From positions 1,302,001-1,366,000 of the forward strand of contig OZ024844.1 in assembly GCA_964017145.1 (NCBI GenBank): 64,000 nt of DNA, read 5' to 3'. Each line of letters begins with the position of its first letter. Positions within the stretch are counted from its first letter, which is position 1. The translations under genes and the position numbers were made by a program. This DNA comes from Agrocybe praecox (lineage: Eukaryota; Basidiomycota; Agaricomycetes; Agaricales; Agrocybaceae). Below the pieces are notes generated by a model that worked only from the letters and a program-made list of their open reading frames with translations, had not been told where the DNA came from and made no database searches. This document shows, piece by piece, positions 22,667 through 34,700 of this stretch.

Positions 22667-25262
22667 ATGCCTATGCTGTGAGTCCTCATTCTCCTCGTCC
22701 TTCCGATTCTTCTCTTACCATCCATAACAGGGCCGACCCTTCCCAAAAGTACAGGGCGTACACTCCCCTGAAGCTCGATGATCGTCAATGGCCTTCCCAA
22801 TCCTACGGCAAAACACCCATTTGGCTCTCTACAGACTTGCGCGACGGTAACCAAGCCCTCGCGAATCCTATGACGATCGAGCAGAAGACTCTCTTTTTCA
22901 GACAGCTCGTCAAGTGTGGCGCGAAGCAAATCGAGGTCGCTTACCCTGCTGCAAGTGACACAGACTTTTCTTTTGTTCGAGGCCTCATAGAAAACGACGA
23001 AGTTCCCGATGATGTATGGCTGCAGGTATGTTCATGCGTCTTTAAAAAAACCCAACATTCTTCAATGAATTACTTGTAGGTCTTGACCCCGGCTCGCGAA
23101 GATCTGATCAAGCGTACTATCGATTCAGTTGCAGGCTCCAAGAAGGCCATTCTGCATATGTATAATGCTACTTCACCCACATTCCGAGAAGTCGTATTCA
23201 GAAACTCCAAAGAGGAAACGATTGAACTTGCCGTTAAGCACACCAAGATCATTCGTCGTCTAACTGAGGAATGCACCGCGAAGCACGGAACCATCTTCAA
23301 GTACGAGTATAGCCCCGAGACATTTACTCAAACAGAGCCCGACTTCGTTCTGGAGGTTTGTGAGGCTGTCAAGGCTGCCTGGGGAAAGGCTGGAACGGGC
23401 GATGACCGCATTATCTTCAACCTTCCTTCTACCGTGGAAATTGCTCCACCGAACCATTATGCTGATCAGGTACGCTTCTCTGTGAGACTTGAGAATTTGT
23501 TTTGTTTCTTACGCAAACCATATCAGATCGAGAATTTCTGCCGCAAAATTTCAGAGAGAGAAAAGGTTATTATTAGTCTGCACCCCCATAATGATCGAGG
23601 TAAGAGACGTGATGATTGATGTTAATATAATTAGCCTTACTGACTGATTATCTATTAGGCACTGGAATTGCCGCAGCTGAACTTGGTATGTTGGCTGGAG
23701 GAGAACGCATTGAGGGCTGTTTCTTCGGAAATGGAGAGCGAACCGGGAACGTTGACCTCGTTAACTTGGCCCTCAACTTGTACACCCAAGGTGTAAATCC
23801 TGGCTTGGATTTCAGCGATATCCAGTCAGCGATTGATACCGTTATTCAATGCAACGATCTTCCGATCCATCCTCGTCACCCATACGCTGGAGAACTTGTC
23901 TTCACCGCATTCTCGGGTTCACACCAGGATGCCATCAAAAAAGGATTCGAAGCCCAGAGAATCAGACATGCCGAGGCTGCTCTGCAAAACAAGCCTCAAT
24001 ACTGGGATATTCCTTACTTGCCCATCGACCCTGCCGACCTGGGCCAGAATTACGAAGCTGTTATCAGAGTCAATTCTCAATCTGGCAAGGGTGGTATCGC
24101 CTACTTGATCAAGCAACACTTGCACCTCGATCTGCCTCGCAAGATGCAAATTACATTCTACCAGGTTGTCCAGGCCATTTCGGATCGCGAGGCACGAGAG
24201 ATGACCCTGGAAGATATTACTACCGCTTTCCGACAAACCTATCACTTTGGTGGTCCCAAATACCAAGGCAGGCTGGCTCTCAGGAACTTCAAGATTTCGG
24301 CCGAGCCTTCAGAAGATCCTTCTTACGAAGGCGATGATCAACCTGACGAGAGGCGCCGATTTGACGGAACTCTTGCTGTCGATGGCGCATACCGCGTTGT
24401 ACGAGGAGATGGAAACGGTCCTCTGTCTTCTCTGTTGGATGCCCTTCGTGTACACCTGGACATCGATTTGACCATTCGCGAATATACCGAACATACCATC
24501 GGCGAAGGCAAGGATGCAAAGGCCGCATCATATGTCGAACTCGTCCCTGCTGGAGAACGCAAATCCTCGCAGTCATGGTGGGGCGTCGGTGTCGATTCTG
24601 ACATTGCAGGCTCTGGTCTCCGTGCTCTCCTGAGTGCTGTCAACAGCGCTATTGGTGATCGTCCCCTGCCCGAACTCAAGCTCAGCGTCGGTTTCAATGC
24701 TCGTTCCGGACAGGCTGACATTGCCAGTGTTATCGTTAACTCTCTGGGACTCGAACTCCCAAGACGCCTGCAAATATCCTTCTTTGAGGCTGCCCAGCGA
24801 TCAGCTGGCCAACAAGGTGGCGAGATCACTCTCGGAGCTTTGACTGAACTTTTCCAAACTACCTACGGCTACTATCCATCAGGTGGCCCTCAGCTCAAGT
24901 TTAACCTGGGCAGCTTTAAGTTGGAACACGTAGGCGATAACACCCGTGCTTTCGTGGGTGAAATTGTTGTGGAAGGCACCAAGCGGTCTGTCACTGGAGA
25001 AGGAAATGGACCTCTGTCATCTGCCCTCTCTGCCCTGCACACCATGATCGACGGAACTTTAACAATTCGCGAATACTCCGAACACTCTATTGGAGAGGGT
25101 ACAGAGGTCGGTGCCGTTTCGTATGTCGAACTCAACTACGAAACAGCAAGCTCCAAGAAGAACCGTGCCTGGGGTGTTGCCGTCGACACGGATATCACCG
25201 CGTCTGGTATCAGGGCAGTCTTGGTCGCAGCCAGCAACCTCAACGCCGTATTGAAGAATTAA
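22667..25262 (+). CDS. LEU4: Alpha-isopropylmalate synthase with duplicated regulatory domain
   Basis: First committed step of leucine synthesis: acetyl-CoA plus 2-ketoisovalerate gives 2-isopropylmalate. Five exons (22667-22677, 22731-23025, 23080-23469, 23527-23599, 23659-25262) give 790 residues. Catalytic barrel motifs are [12 protein letters not shown], the metal-binding [11 protein letters not shown] and [14 protein letters not shown]. After the linker comes a LeuA-type allosteric domain (about residues 392-595: [55 protein letters not shown]). It is followed by a second one (about 596-790: [55 protein letters not shown]). Known fungal enzymes such as yeast Leu4 (about 620 residues) have one. 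No mitochondrial presequence is evident. The first exon of 11 nt is inferred. Confidence 0.95.
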
Positions 25263-25637
25263 AAAGGGGGTCCTTAACTCCCAAAAATAATCTCGAAGTA
25301 TATACTTGCGCGATTTTTGTGTATCTAAAAAACGGACTGTAGTAAACAAATGTATCAATTCATTTTTCTCTTACTCACATGTATAGATATGTTTGTTTCC
25401 ACGCTCTATACATCACACATACGGAACACATCCTATTAAGTTTTCCTCTCGAGTTTCCTCCTTCGGCGCGAAAAGCGGGGAAAGTAGTAGTGTCACGTGC
25501 TGTGCTAATATGAGGTCGGTTACGCGAACTGACTTGGTCTGTACTTGGTTCAGTCTCAGTCAGAGGCTGTCAGAAAGAGAGAAAGCGCAGGAGCGCAACT
25601 CCGACGTTTCTAAGTCTCTTGGTCTGAACGATTGGCC
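25263..25637. other. Intergenic, no gene seen
   Basis: LEU4 3' flank and ATG9 promoter and 5' UTR. A CACGTG at about 25494-25499 is a bHLH-type E-box, about 140 bp before the ATG9 start; function unproven. Confidence 0.5.
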
Positions 25638-28600
25638 ATGTCGAAATCTGGGTCTCGTTCGAAGCGTTCATCTAGTTCCAAGGCCGCGCAAGCTTCATAT
25701 TCAATGTCGGCGTCTGCTGGTCCGTCTGGGCGCGGCGGCCCCTTTCTTAACATGTTAAATCCCATGAACAGCAACTACCGCGGATACACCCAAGCCAATC
25801 AGTCCGTTTTGGAGGAGAACGAGGAATTCGAGGATAACGGGCCTCAGGAAGATGTGGATTTGGAGTCTGGGAGAAGTACTATCTTTCATAGCTCGCATGG
25901 CCTTCCACGGTCGCCTCAAGCCGCAGGGAAGCAACGAGCAGGTTGGGATCCAGGAGCATCGAAAATGAGTGTACTTCATCCGAATATTCACAAAGATGAT
26001 AAGATACATGAACACGAATCCTCAGACGATGAAGTCCCGCAAAGCTTTAAAGTCGAGCCTACTCGTCCACCCACCTCTCCCAAATTCACAGACCAACTTC
26101 GACTGTCCGAGCCCAAGAGGAATCATGCACTTTACTCTACAGATGGTAGGAAACTACCTCCGGTTTCGTCAAAGACATACGACAAGTCTCCTCCCCCACT
26201 TAACGTTCCTCTACGGCCATCAGAAACGGACGAGGAGACAAGCTCACGGAATCGCTACGGTAATGGCCAGAGCCAAGGGTCGACATCTTCATTCCGTCAA
26301 AATAGGCCTGCCATGCGAGGTCTGGACGAGTATGAGAAAGCATTATGGAATTGGGTTAACGTCTACAACCTGGATGCTTTTCTACAAGAAGTCTACAATT
26401 ATTATGAAGGGAAAGGAATCTACAGTATAGCATTATCTCGTGGACTTAATCTATTGTGAGTGTCGTGAGTTGCAACTAGCAGCATATATTCACCCATCGT
26501 TGCTTTTAGGACTGTTGGTTTCGTCATCGGATTTTCTACATTCCTACTAGGCTGCATAGACTACTCAAGTTTGCAGCGGCATAGTCATTCACAACTTTCA
26601 GATATTATTGTTCCTCATTGCGTCTCAAGGTGCACTTGACTACATGCTCTCGTTGAACTCCGCCATCTAATTCCTCTGTTAGATTTTCCGGATTTACACT
26701 ACTATTTTTCATTCTCTTCACTGCATTCTATGTATGGCAAATCATATCGTACGCATTCGCCGTTAGACGCTTGGTCGACATGTACAACTTCTACACGCAT
26801 CTCTTGAAAATTCCTGACGTAAGTAATCAATTATATGCTATTGACATAACTCTGACATGCATGCAGGCTGATATCCAAACAATTGCATGGTCCGAGGTGG
26901 TCCGTCGGATAGGTGCTATTCGAGAAGAGAATCCGTTGACAGCCTTATCGTCGAAGAAAGGCAATGCATCGGATGATACCGCGACGGCAAAATTAGACGC
27001 GCACGATATCGCCAACAGGATCATGCGCCAGGAAAACTATTTGATTGCGCTATTCAACAAAGAACTCTTGGATCTTCGGATGCCTTTACCTGACATGCTA
27101 AAGCGTTTTATTGTTGAGGAGTCGGGGAAAGGGAAATTGCTAACGCAGGCGTTGGAATGGAACCTACGGTTTTGCCTTATGGAATATCTGTTTGACGAAC
27201 ATGGTCGAGTGAGGAAAATCTTCCTGAAGGCCAAAAATAGAAGTATTTTGATAGAAGGGTAAGAATGATTTCTTGCTCAGAACGCGGTCTGAACCCCTTT
27301 TATGATTATATCTAGCTTGAGGCGTCGATTTATTTTTATGGGTATTCTGAACGCGATTTTTGCGCCATTTATTGTCCTCTATTTCTTGATGTACTCTTTC
27401 TTCCGATATTTCGAGGTGAGATCTTTCTAGTTGGTTGATTCACTGAAACTCGTTAACAATTGGTTTCTGCAGCAATATCACAAAGACCCATCGGCAATTG
27501 GAGGACGACGTTATACTCTATTTGCTCAATGGAAATTTCGAGAATTTAATGAACTGCCGCACATATTTACCAGGAGATTAGATGAAAGTTATCCAATAGC
27601 GAACATGTACATTGGGCAATTTCCCAATGAGAAGATTACTCTGGTCATGAGGTTTGTCCTTTTATCGCCCTTTATTTCCTCTACCTAGACCTTACAATCC
27701 AATAGATTCGTGGCATTTATTGCAGGTTCCTTCGCCGCTGTTCTGGTGCTTGCCACTGTTCTAGATCCCGAACTTTTTCTAAACTTCGAGATCACCCAGC
27801 ATAGAACAGTACTGTTCTACCTTGGAGTCTTCACGGCCATTCTAACTGTGGCAAGAGGGATGATCCCCGAAGATAATCGTGTATTCGATCCTGAACTACT
27901 CATGTCGGAAGTGGTCAATTACACCCACTACATGCCTGATAACTGGAAAGGAGAACTGCACAGCAAAAAGGTTCACCAGCAATTCGGGGAGTTGTTCGCG
28001 ATGAAGGTGATGATATTTGCGCAGGAAATCATCTCTGTCATCTTGACGCCCTTTGTTCTGTGGTTCTCCCTTCCTACTTGTGCCCCTGCTATCATCGACT
28101 TTTTCCGAGAATTTACGGTACATGTTGATGGTCGTGGCTACGTGTGTAGCTTTGCGGAATTCAATTTTGAGCGTCATGGGAATGTCAAATTTGGCGCGCC
28201 CTCTCGTGCGCATGCAACGGATAACAAGATGGTTTCGAACGAGGGAAAGATGGAAAAGAGCTTCCTCAACTTTAAGGTTGGTGTCTCTTCTTGTATCTCA
28301 TGAAAAAAGAAACTCAAGTGTAAATTTTTTTAGGCGGCCAATCCTGACTGGAACCCCGCTGACCCATCCGGCTCGCTCTACTTGAGCAGAATGGCAGATC
28401 TGAATTCACACTTCCAGTTCCCGCACTATAGGAGGAGGTTCGGGCCTAGCACCGCGACTTACCAGGCAGGCGCTGGCGCTGGCGGTGCCGCCACTTCAAC
28501 TTCCGACGGTGGCACAGGAACAGGGGTACATTTCGCTGTGGATGGACCTGCGGGTATGAATTCCGAGAGCGTGTATACTGAGAAAGGGCTCGAATACGAT

Positions 28601-29065
28601 CATGCGCTGCGCCAGAGCCGGATGTCGGCTGCGATGAGGAGACGAGGTGGTGGGGGTAGCATGATGGGTATGTCGACGCTCTTGGGCGTTGGGCCATCGA
28701 ATCAGGGCGGCGGCGGCGGCGGCGTAGCAGCATCTGTCTATGGACCTGGCGAATTGGCAGCTGCACCGAGCGTGGTGCTCGGCGACTCGCAGGGAAGCGT
28801 GAAGCTTGGTGGGTCAGTGGGTGCTGGGAGTGGTTCGAAAGGGAAAGGGAAAGCAGGTAATAACACTGGGTCTGCGATATTGTCTGATGCGGGGGATGTT
28901 GTGCTAGCGAGCGGACTGGAAGGATCGTATGTGGACGGTGCGAGACGGTTCAATGGACGAGGGGAAGAAGAGGCCGAGGAGGAGGGATTGGACGCAGATG
29001 GTGGAGTGTTGGGTTTGTTGGCTCAAATCTATGGAAGGCGAGATGGACCGACGACGGTCCTATGA
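25638..29065 (+). CDS. ATG9: Autophagy-related protein 9
   Basis: Multi-pass membrane scramblase that travels in vesicles to seed autophagosomes. ATG at 25638 ([15 protein letters not shown]) opens a ~235-residue disordered N-terminus. The conserved core begins [18 protein letters not shown] and continues with [63 protein letters not shown] and [17 protein letters not shown]. Near the C-end of the core are FCGSP-region membrane helices and [16 protein letters not shown]. The tail (about 28390-29065) is glycine/serine-rich with runs of Gly and is unlike yeast. About seven introns. TGA at 29063-29065. Confidence 0.95.
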
Positions 29066-29387
29066 TGATGATATTAGACTTTCTAACTTTGGCACGCATA
29101 ATTCTTCTTTTCTTCTTCTTTGTGTTCATCTAGCACTTGTATATACCCTATCATGCCACTCATGACACTGCACCAAGCAAGCCATTAGAACATTGCATAT
29201 CTTTGTAGTATTCTTTTATTATATAGAAATTGCGACATAATGTATGTTAATTGAAAAAGCAAGGGGGAAAATGATACAAAAGAAAAAATATTTGACAATG
29301 GTTTATGTACAGCTGCAAGTTCTGGTCTACAGAAGAAGAAAAGCCCAAAAAGAGAGAAAGGTAACGATAGCAAAGAGTGTTGTTGTT
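29066..29387. other. Convergent intergenic spacer, no gene seen
   Basis: 322 bp between the stops of ATG9 and the EH-domain gene. AT-rich with no feature beyond the 3' UTRs. Confidence 0.5.
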
Positions 29388-30836
29388 TCAGCGGAGAATG
29401 TCGCGCGATCTGGTGGTGATTTTAGGGGGTAGGGAGCGGAGACTGCTTGAGCGATAGAAATTGGACCCGCTCGTCGCAGCTTTGATAGCTTGGGTTTGTG
29501 CCCTTCTGAGTTCTTCGTCTATGCGCCACATTCCTTTGACGAATGCTTCGCGACTGAGAGCACCTTGACCTGTGATGTCGCACTCATTCCTGTAAGAGAA
29601 AATATAATTAACACTGTGTTGGATTTGATATAAAGAGAAGAAGACGTACCATATCTCTGCAAGCAGGGCGTTGCTGAGCTTTGACTTTTTCCATATGAGT
29701 TTGACGATTGCCCCTTCGAGTTTTTCGTCATTCCCGACTGTCTCGTCGACTTGCGGTGGTGATGATGATGATGAGGTAGTAGTAGTAGTAGTAGTAGCGA
29801 GACTGTCGCCCGTGATCAGATCCACAGAAAGCCCTCGCCAACCTGCTGCTCTCCGCCCGCGCGCCTCCACAGGGCTGAGTAAAAGGGGCTTCTCCTCTTG
29901 TTTGTGCTTCTCTGCTCGTCGTCGCTGGATGACGTTCTCGGTAAAGACGATATCGTATCGTCTGCGTGCGGCTGCGGGTACGGGAGTCGGCCGTTTGGTC
30001 TTTGCGCTCAGAGCGTTATTGTTGATGTTGGTAATGTTGAGACTTAAGATGGAGGGCGAGCGGGAGCTGGAGGCGTAGCTGTTCGTGCTTTGGATAGAGG
30101 CTCGATCTGACGAACGGGATGGAGGAGGAGGAGGGGCTGAACGGCGGGGTGTGTATGGTATATTAGGAGAAGGAGAATTAAGAGAAGTAGGAGTTGTATT
30201 GTACGAGGCAGAGCGAGAGACGGGGTAGGATGGGGGAGGAGTGAGTTTGGGTCGTTCTGGGAGCTTTGGGGGCACTCGTTTCGCTGGATTTGGATCCCAG
30301 GGAGGAACGGGTTTCCGCTTTGCCATTGCTTTCTCCCAGTCTCGCGCGATAGTGCGTTCGGTGGCTGGACTGGCTATTGAGGAAGTTGAAACGTCCTCGT
30401 AAGACTCTGATAGACTGACAGAATCTGCTTCGTCCATTGGAAAAGTTGCGATGAAATTGGACACCGAGCCCGGATCTGTGTCGGATGAGAGAGATACGGA
30501 ATGGAAAGAGGATATTGAGGACGAAGGGACATGGCTGGCAGTCGAGAGAGGGGGATACTCCACCGTCAAGGAATCCCCCGTTGAAGGAGAGGAAGATGAG
30601 GCATAAGACTGGAGAGAAGTGTATGAAGTATTTCTCGGTGGGAGCTTTGGGGGAGACTTGAAAGGTTTCGGTTTGAAGGACGGCTGTGTGGGAGTCGACG
30701 TCGACGTCGGATCAGGGACGACCCAGTCGTGCAAGTCAATGAGGGAGGTGTGTGGAGAGGACGGGGACGGTAAATTAGTTGGGGCACTGAGAGCCTCGAA
30801 TGCCTGTATTCGGGATTGCAAGGTGGTGGAAGGCAT
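29388..30836 (-). CDS. EH-domain protein, Irs4/Tax4-like
   Basis: Two exons (30836-29650, 29589-29388) give 462 residues. Residues 1-300 are disordered, Ser/Pro-rich with several PPxLPxR-like stretches (PPKLPPRN, PPKLPERPKL). A conserved block YDIVFTENVIQRRRAEK precedes a short C-terminal EH domain: LEGAIVKLIWKKSKLSNALLAEIW, then NECDITGQGALSREAFVKGMWRIDEELRR, where D-I-T-G-Q-G-A is the EF-hand-like loop. In yeast Irs4/Tax4 such proteins bind the phosphoinositide phosphatase Inp51 and affect autophagy. The name rests on the C-terminal EH placement. Its start lies 35 bp from that of ECM15, head to head. Confidence 0.7.
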   Translation of the reverse strand: MPSTTLQSRIQAFEALSAPTNLPSPSSPHTSLIDLHDWVVPDPTSTSTPTQPSFKPKPFKSPPKLPPRNTSYTSLQSYASSSSPSTGDSLTVEYPPLSTASHVPSSSISSFHSVSLSSDTDPGSVSNFIATFPMDEADSVSLSESYEDVSTSSIASPATERTIARDWEKAMAKRKPVPPWDPNPAKRVPPKLPERPKLTPPPSYPVSRSASYNTTPTSLNSPSPNIPYTPRRSAPPPPPSRSSDRASIQSTNSYASSSRSPSILSLNITNINNNALSAKTKRPTPVPAAARRRYDIVFTENVIQRRRAEKHKQEEKPLLLSPVEARGRRAAGWRGLSVDLITGDSLATTTTTTTSSSSSPPQVDETVGNDEKLEGAIVKLIWKKSKLSNALLAEIWYVFFSLYQIQHSVNYIFSYRNECDITGQGALSREAFVKGMWRIDEELRRAQTQAIKAATSGSNFYRSSSLRSLPPKITTRSRDILR

Positions 30837-30871
30837 CCAAGATTGGAATCACTCCTTTGCCACACACCACA

Positions 30872-31470
30872 ATGTCAGATCTATACGCAGTAGCCGGTAA
30901 CTCTTCTTTCTTTCTTCCTCTTCTTTTTCTCACTCTTCAATAGATTTCTGTCTCATTCCAATTGGCACAGGCTCCGTCTCTGTCCGTTTGCAACACATAG
31001 AGTCATTTATCCCATTTTGACAATCTCAGGTCGCAGAGGAAGTCGCCGAATGTCAACGGATCCTCGCTGCAACTGGATTAAAATACAAGGTACGTAAACG
31101 CAAATCCTTCCATCACTTCATATACTTATAATTTTACCTTTAGATGCAGTAAGTTTACCCCTCCGCAATATCCAAATTACGTGCGTCACCGTCACCGTCT
31201 CTCTCACAAGTGGCTACGGTACAAATATCGGTAAGCTACGATATCTCATCTACTACATCCGACTCTAACTTCCAGCCTATAGAAGGTCCCTGGTCTGAAG
31301 TCTCAAAGGCCATACACGACTGCCACGCCGCCGTCCATGCAAAGGGCGTACCGCGCGTCGCCACCGATATCCGTATTGGCACACGCATCGATCGCGAGAT
31401 TCCCGTCGGACAAGGCAACGAGCTCAAAGTATCACGCGTTCAAGAGATACTGGCTAAAGACTCGAATTGA
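30872..31470 (+). CDS. ECM15: UPF0045 / Ecm15 family protein
   Basis: 111 residues from six exons: 30872-30896, 30944-30981, 31030-31089, 31144-31148, 31211-31230 and 31283-31470. The frame reads MSDLYAVADFCLIPIGTGSVS, VAEEVAECQRILAATG, KMHGYGTNIEGPWSEV, HAKGVPRVATDIRIGTR, which is the thiamine-binding-like UPF0045 fold (yeast Ecm15, bacterial MTH1187-like). The exon 31144-31148 is only 5 nt but is required to give the family's K-M-H-x-Y-G-T block. The gene is followed by an in-frame tandem copy of its last codons. Confidence 0.88.
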
Positions 31471-31571
31471 ATGTATATTGCGACGAATTTCCCCGTCGGA
31501 CAAGGAAACGACCTTAAAGTATCACGCGTTCAAGAGATATTGGCTAAAGACTCGAATTGAATGTTTATTAC
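31402..31571 (+). repeat. Tandem duplication of the ECM15 3' end
   Basis: Unit of 90 bp (30 codons). The first copy ends with the real stop (TGA 31468-31470). The second, 31492-31560, repeats PVGQGN-LKVSRVQEILAKDSN and its stop in the same reading frame, preceded by a new in-frame ATG at 31471. About four differences within the matched part, mostly silent. Confidence 0.9.
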
Positions 31572-31607
31572 AACAAATTTTACAACAAATTGCATTGTTT
31601 TCTTTTA

Positions 31608-31769
31608 CCACTTCATAGAGCCACACTTCCCTCGTGCACCTTCTTTTCCCATGCGAGGATCATCGCCTTGCCCGATTCTTTCCCGAACCCACTTCATAGA
31701 GCCACACTGCCCTCGCGCATCTTCTTCTCCCATGCAAGGATCATCGCCTTTCCCAATTCTTTCCCGAGC
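31608..31769 (-). repeat. Tandem duplication of the methyltransferase 3' end
   Basis: Unit of 81 bp (27 codons): starts of CCACTTCATAGAG at 31608 and 31689. On the minus strand the copy adjoining the gene encodes GKAMILAWEKKMREGSVAL then TGA; the next copy, in the same frame after the stop, encodes GKAMILAWEKKVHEGSVAL then TGA. About ten differences, roughly half silent. Confidence 0.9.
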
Positions 31770-34700
31770 GCTAGGGCAAATGGAACAGCGACGGCATTAC
31801 CAATCTGCCTCAGTTGCTGCAAATCTCGATATCAGTAAGAAATCCTTCAACTCGGAATGCCGACTCACATCGTTTATGATTAGCGTCGGCTTCGTATTGG
31901 TCGACTCGAAGATATAGTCATCCGGAAATCCTTGCGACCGTGCGGCTTCTCGAACGGTAATAATTCGTTTTTGCTATTCGAAAGTCGGCCAATCAGCTCA
32001 GTTCAAAAACTTCTAAGGGTGGTACTCACCATTGGATGCAACGGCCACTGATCTTTTAATGTTGGAGATAGCGTCGTGACGACACACTTAAAGTGTCCAT
32101 TAGCATCCATCCGCCCGAAGAGAGCTAACGAAGGAAAACAAGTTAGGTACGAGAATCATGATTTAGAGCCATCGTCACTTACTTCTTTTTTTCTTCAGAT
32201 GCGGCTTTACAGAGTCCGGAATGAGTTTCATGGGGAGGTCTAACGGACACCGTGATTTCAGCATCTACCCTAATAACAGGGACATAAACTCACCTCGATG
32301 ATTAGCGAGAGGCTTCAACGGTACATTGACAGTCCTAAAATCAAACAAAAAAATCATGAGTAACCGTCCGGTGTCCATATACGTTCGAAGAGTAAACTCA
32401 CGCTTCGACAGTCTTACTGAGCATACACGTCGTATACTGCCCCGTAACCAAATCCCCCTCGCTCATATTCCTCCTCAACCACTTCTGATACCGATTCTGT
32501 GGGTCCATGGGATACGGCGCGCCTTCTCCGGGAAAACCTGGGAACTCGTCCAATTTTTTCTCGTTAATATTATGTTTCGTCGCTTCGAACTCGGGAATCC
32601 CGAGCTCGTTCCTTCGTCTTTCAGACTCTTTGCGATTGGCTTTTGTTGCGGGTATGATTTCGTGTGGATTTTTCCTGTAGGAACATACATCAGTCATTCT
32701 ATAAGAACGAAAGAAATTGGTGCTTACCAGTCAAACGGCGGCTATCAAAAACAAAAAAATAACAAAAAGAAACACATCAATCCACACTCTGTTCACATAC
32801 AATCCAATCACATACCAAATCCCCAATAGCATCGTCCACCGTCCTCGGCTTCAACGGCGCAAACTGGTGGGGGTTACTCAAATCCTTGCTTCTCGTAATT
32901 GGCATCAATTTCTCCAAAGTAGGGAGAGTGATGCTCTGGTTCCCAGTACCAAACCCATATACAGGCACAGGAAACTCAGGAAGGGGTACCCCCTTTTTGG
33001 CACCCCAGAAAATCACCCTCCGCCTGCTTTGGGGAGCACCATATTGCCCAGCTTGGAGGAGCCTATAGCGGACTTGATATCTTTTGGGGAAAGTTGGGAT
33101 TGGGAAATCAAATTGAAGATCAGAGAGAGGCTTACCCAAGAGCAAGCAGAGTCCTGAATATGAATTTCACCATTCCATATTTGATCACACTCTCTACCTC
33201 CTTTCCTTGCACTTCTCCTTTGGTGTAGAGCTTATGGTCTAACAGACCAGCTACATTCTCCAACAAGAAATATGTAGGCTCATAGAACTCCACATATGAA
33301 AGCATGTTGCATGCTAAAGACGTTCTAGACACATCAAGTTTAAATTGAGTCATTTTATAATTATCCTGATTACTCACCTGATATCATCCTTGTGCTTTGA
33401 TGCATTTGCACGAGAGAAAGATTGACATGGAGGGCCTAATCATTGAGGAGTTGAGTCGGACAAAAATCTCATGAATAAAAATATAATAAAACTCACCACC
33501 AAAGATAAAATCTACCTGTTGGTCTTTACCAGGTAATGGGGGGCATAGAGTTTTCCCATCAATATTGGAGAAAAGAGAGCCTTTTCCGCTATCCTTCCCA
33601 AGTACTGCTTGCTTGAGGAGATTACTTGAATCTTGGCAGAAAACAATGGTATCAGGGTGGTTTGTCCTAATATATATGAGTATCAAAGAATATGCATCCA
33701 AAATATCAACAACTCACATGTATGTCTTAGCTGCAGCAGGAGAAAACTCTACAGCATACTTTGTTTCTACAAACCCTGATAAATCCATCCCAACTCCCAA
33801 ACCACCAGCACCTGGAAAAATTGTGAGAAATATAAAGCTGTGAGGGATAAATTGAACTCACCACTGAATAGTTCCATTCCAATCAGCTTGCTATTGGTTT
33901 GTGAGAATGACCTTGCCTGACGCCGAGCCTTTCTGTTTTCCAAATAACAGGAACGACAGTAAACAAAATCATCAAGATCCATATCCTCTAGATGTTTTTT
34001 GGAACCCTTCTGATTGAGATAAAAATGATCATCATAAACAATCCATTCCTCAATTTTGGAAGGATCAATCAGATGTAGCACATGGCAAATACCATCCAGA
34101 CGATGTGCAGAAATGGTCACTGTTTTTTCTGTAAAAAATAACTTCCTCTAAGATTCATTGTGAATAACGGGATTTCAAAACAGAATAATAATAATAACTA
34201 CTCACCTCATCATACTTCAAGTCTTTATGAAAAGGAGTTTTTCGCTCCTTCTGATATAAAACATATTTATCATATGACTTCAACCTTGATACCTCCACCT
34301 GATCTTCCAGAATTTTGGTGATCTGACCAATTTCCAAGATCTTGGACCCATTTGAAGGACAAATAAAGACAAAATCTGCAACATGAAAGGTGATTCCATA
34401 TACAATGATTGAATCTTCCTTTGGATGCTCTATGATCTTGTTTTTGTCCACATTGATCTTCAGATCACATGAGAAACAAGGTTTATACCTATCAACTTGA
34501 ATCTCCAGAGCATCTGGTGGGATGTCAAGAAATGAGGCAGTATCCTCATCATATAGGTAACTGATGAAATAAAAATCAATACAGTATATAGGCTATTGAT
34601 CTCCACTCACCTGCAGTGAAAGTCATTAGCATCATGACTTCTATCATCTACCACTTCTTCTCCAGGCTGCATAATCTTGATGTTGCATTTTTGGAAAATA

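Noticed and set aside
22667..25262. Secondary metabolite cluster around LEU4
   Set aside because: No PKS, NRPS, terpene synthase, P450 or dedicated transporter is nearby; neighbours are housekeeping genes.
31402..31770. CRISPR-like or satellite array
   Set aside because: Only two units of each repeat, and each is explained by duplication of a gene end.
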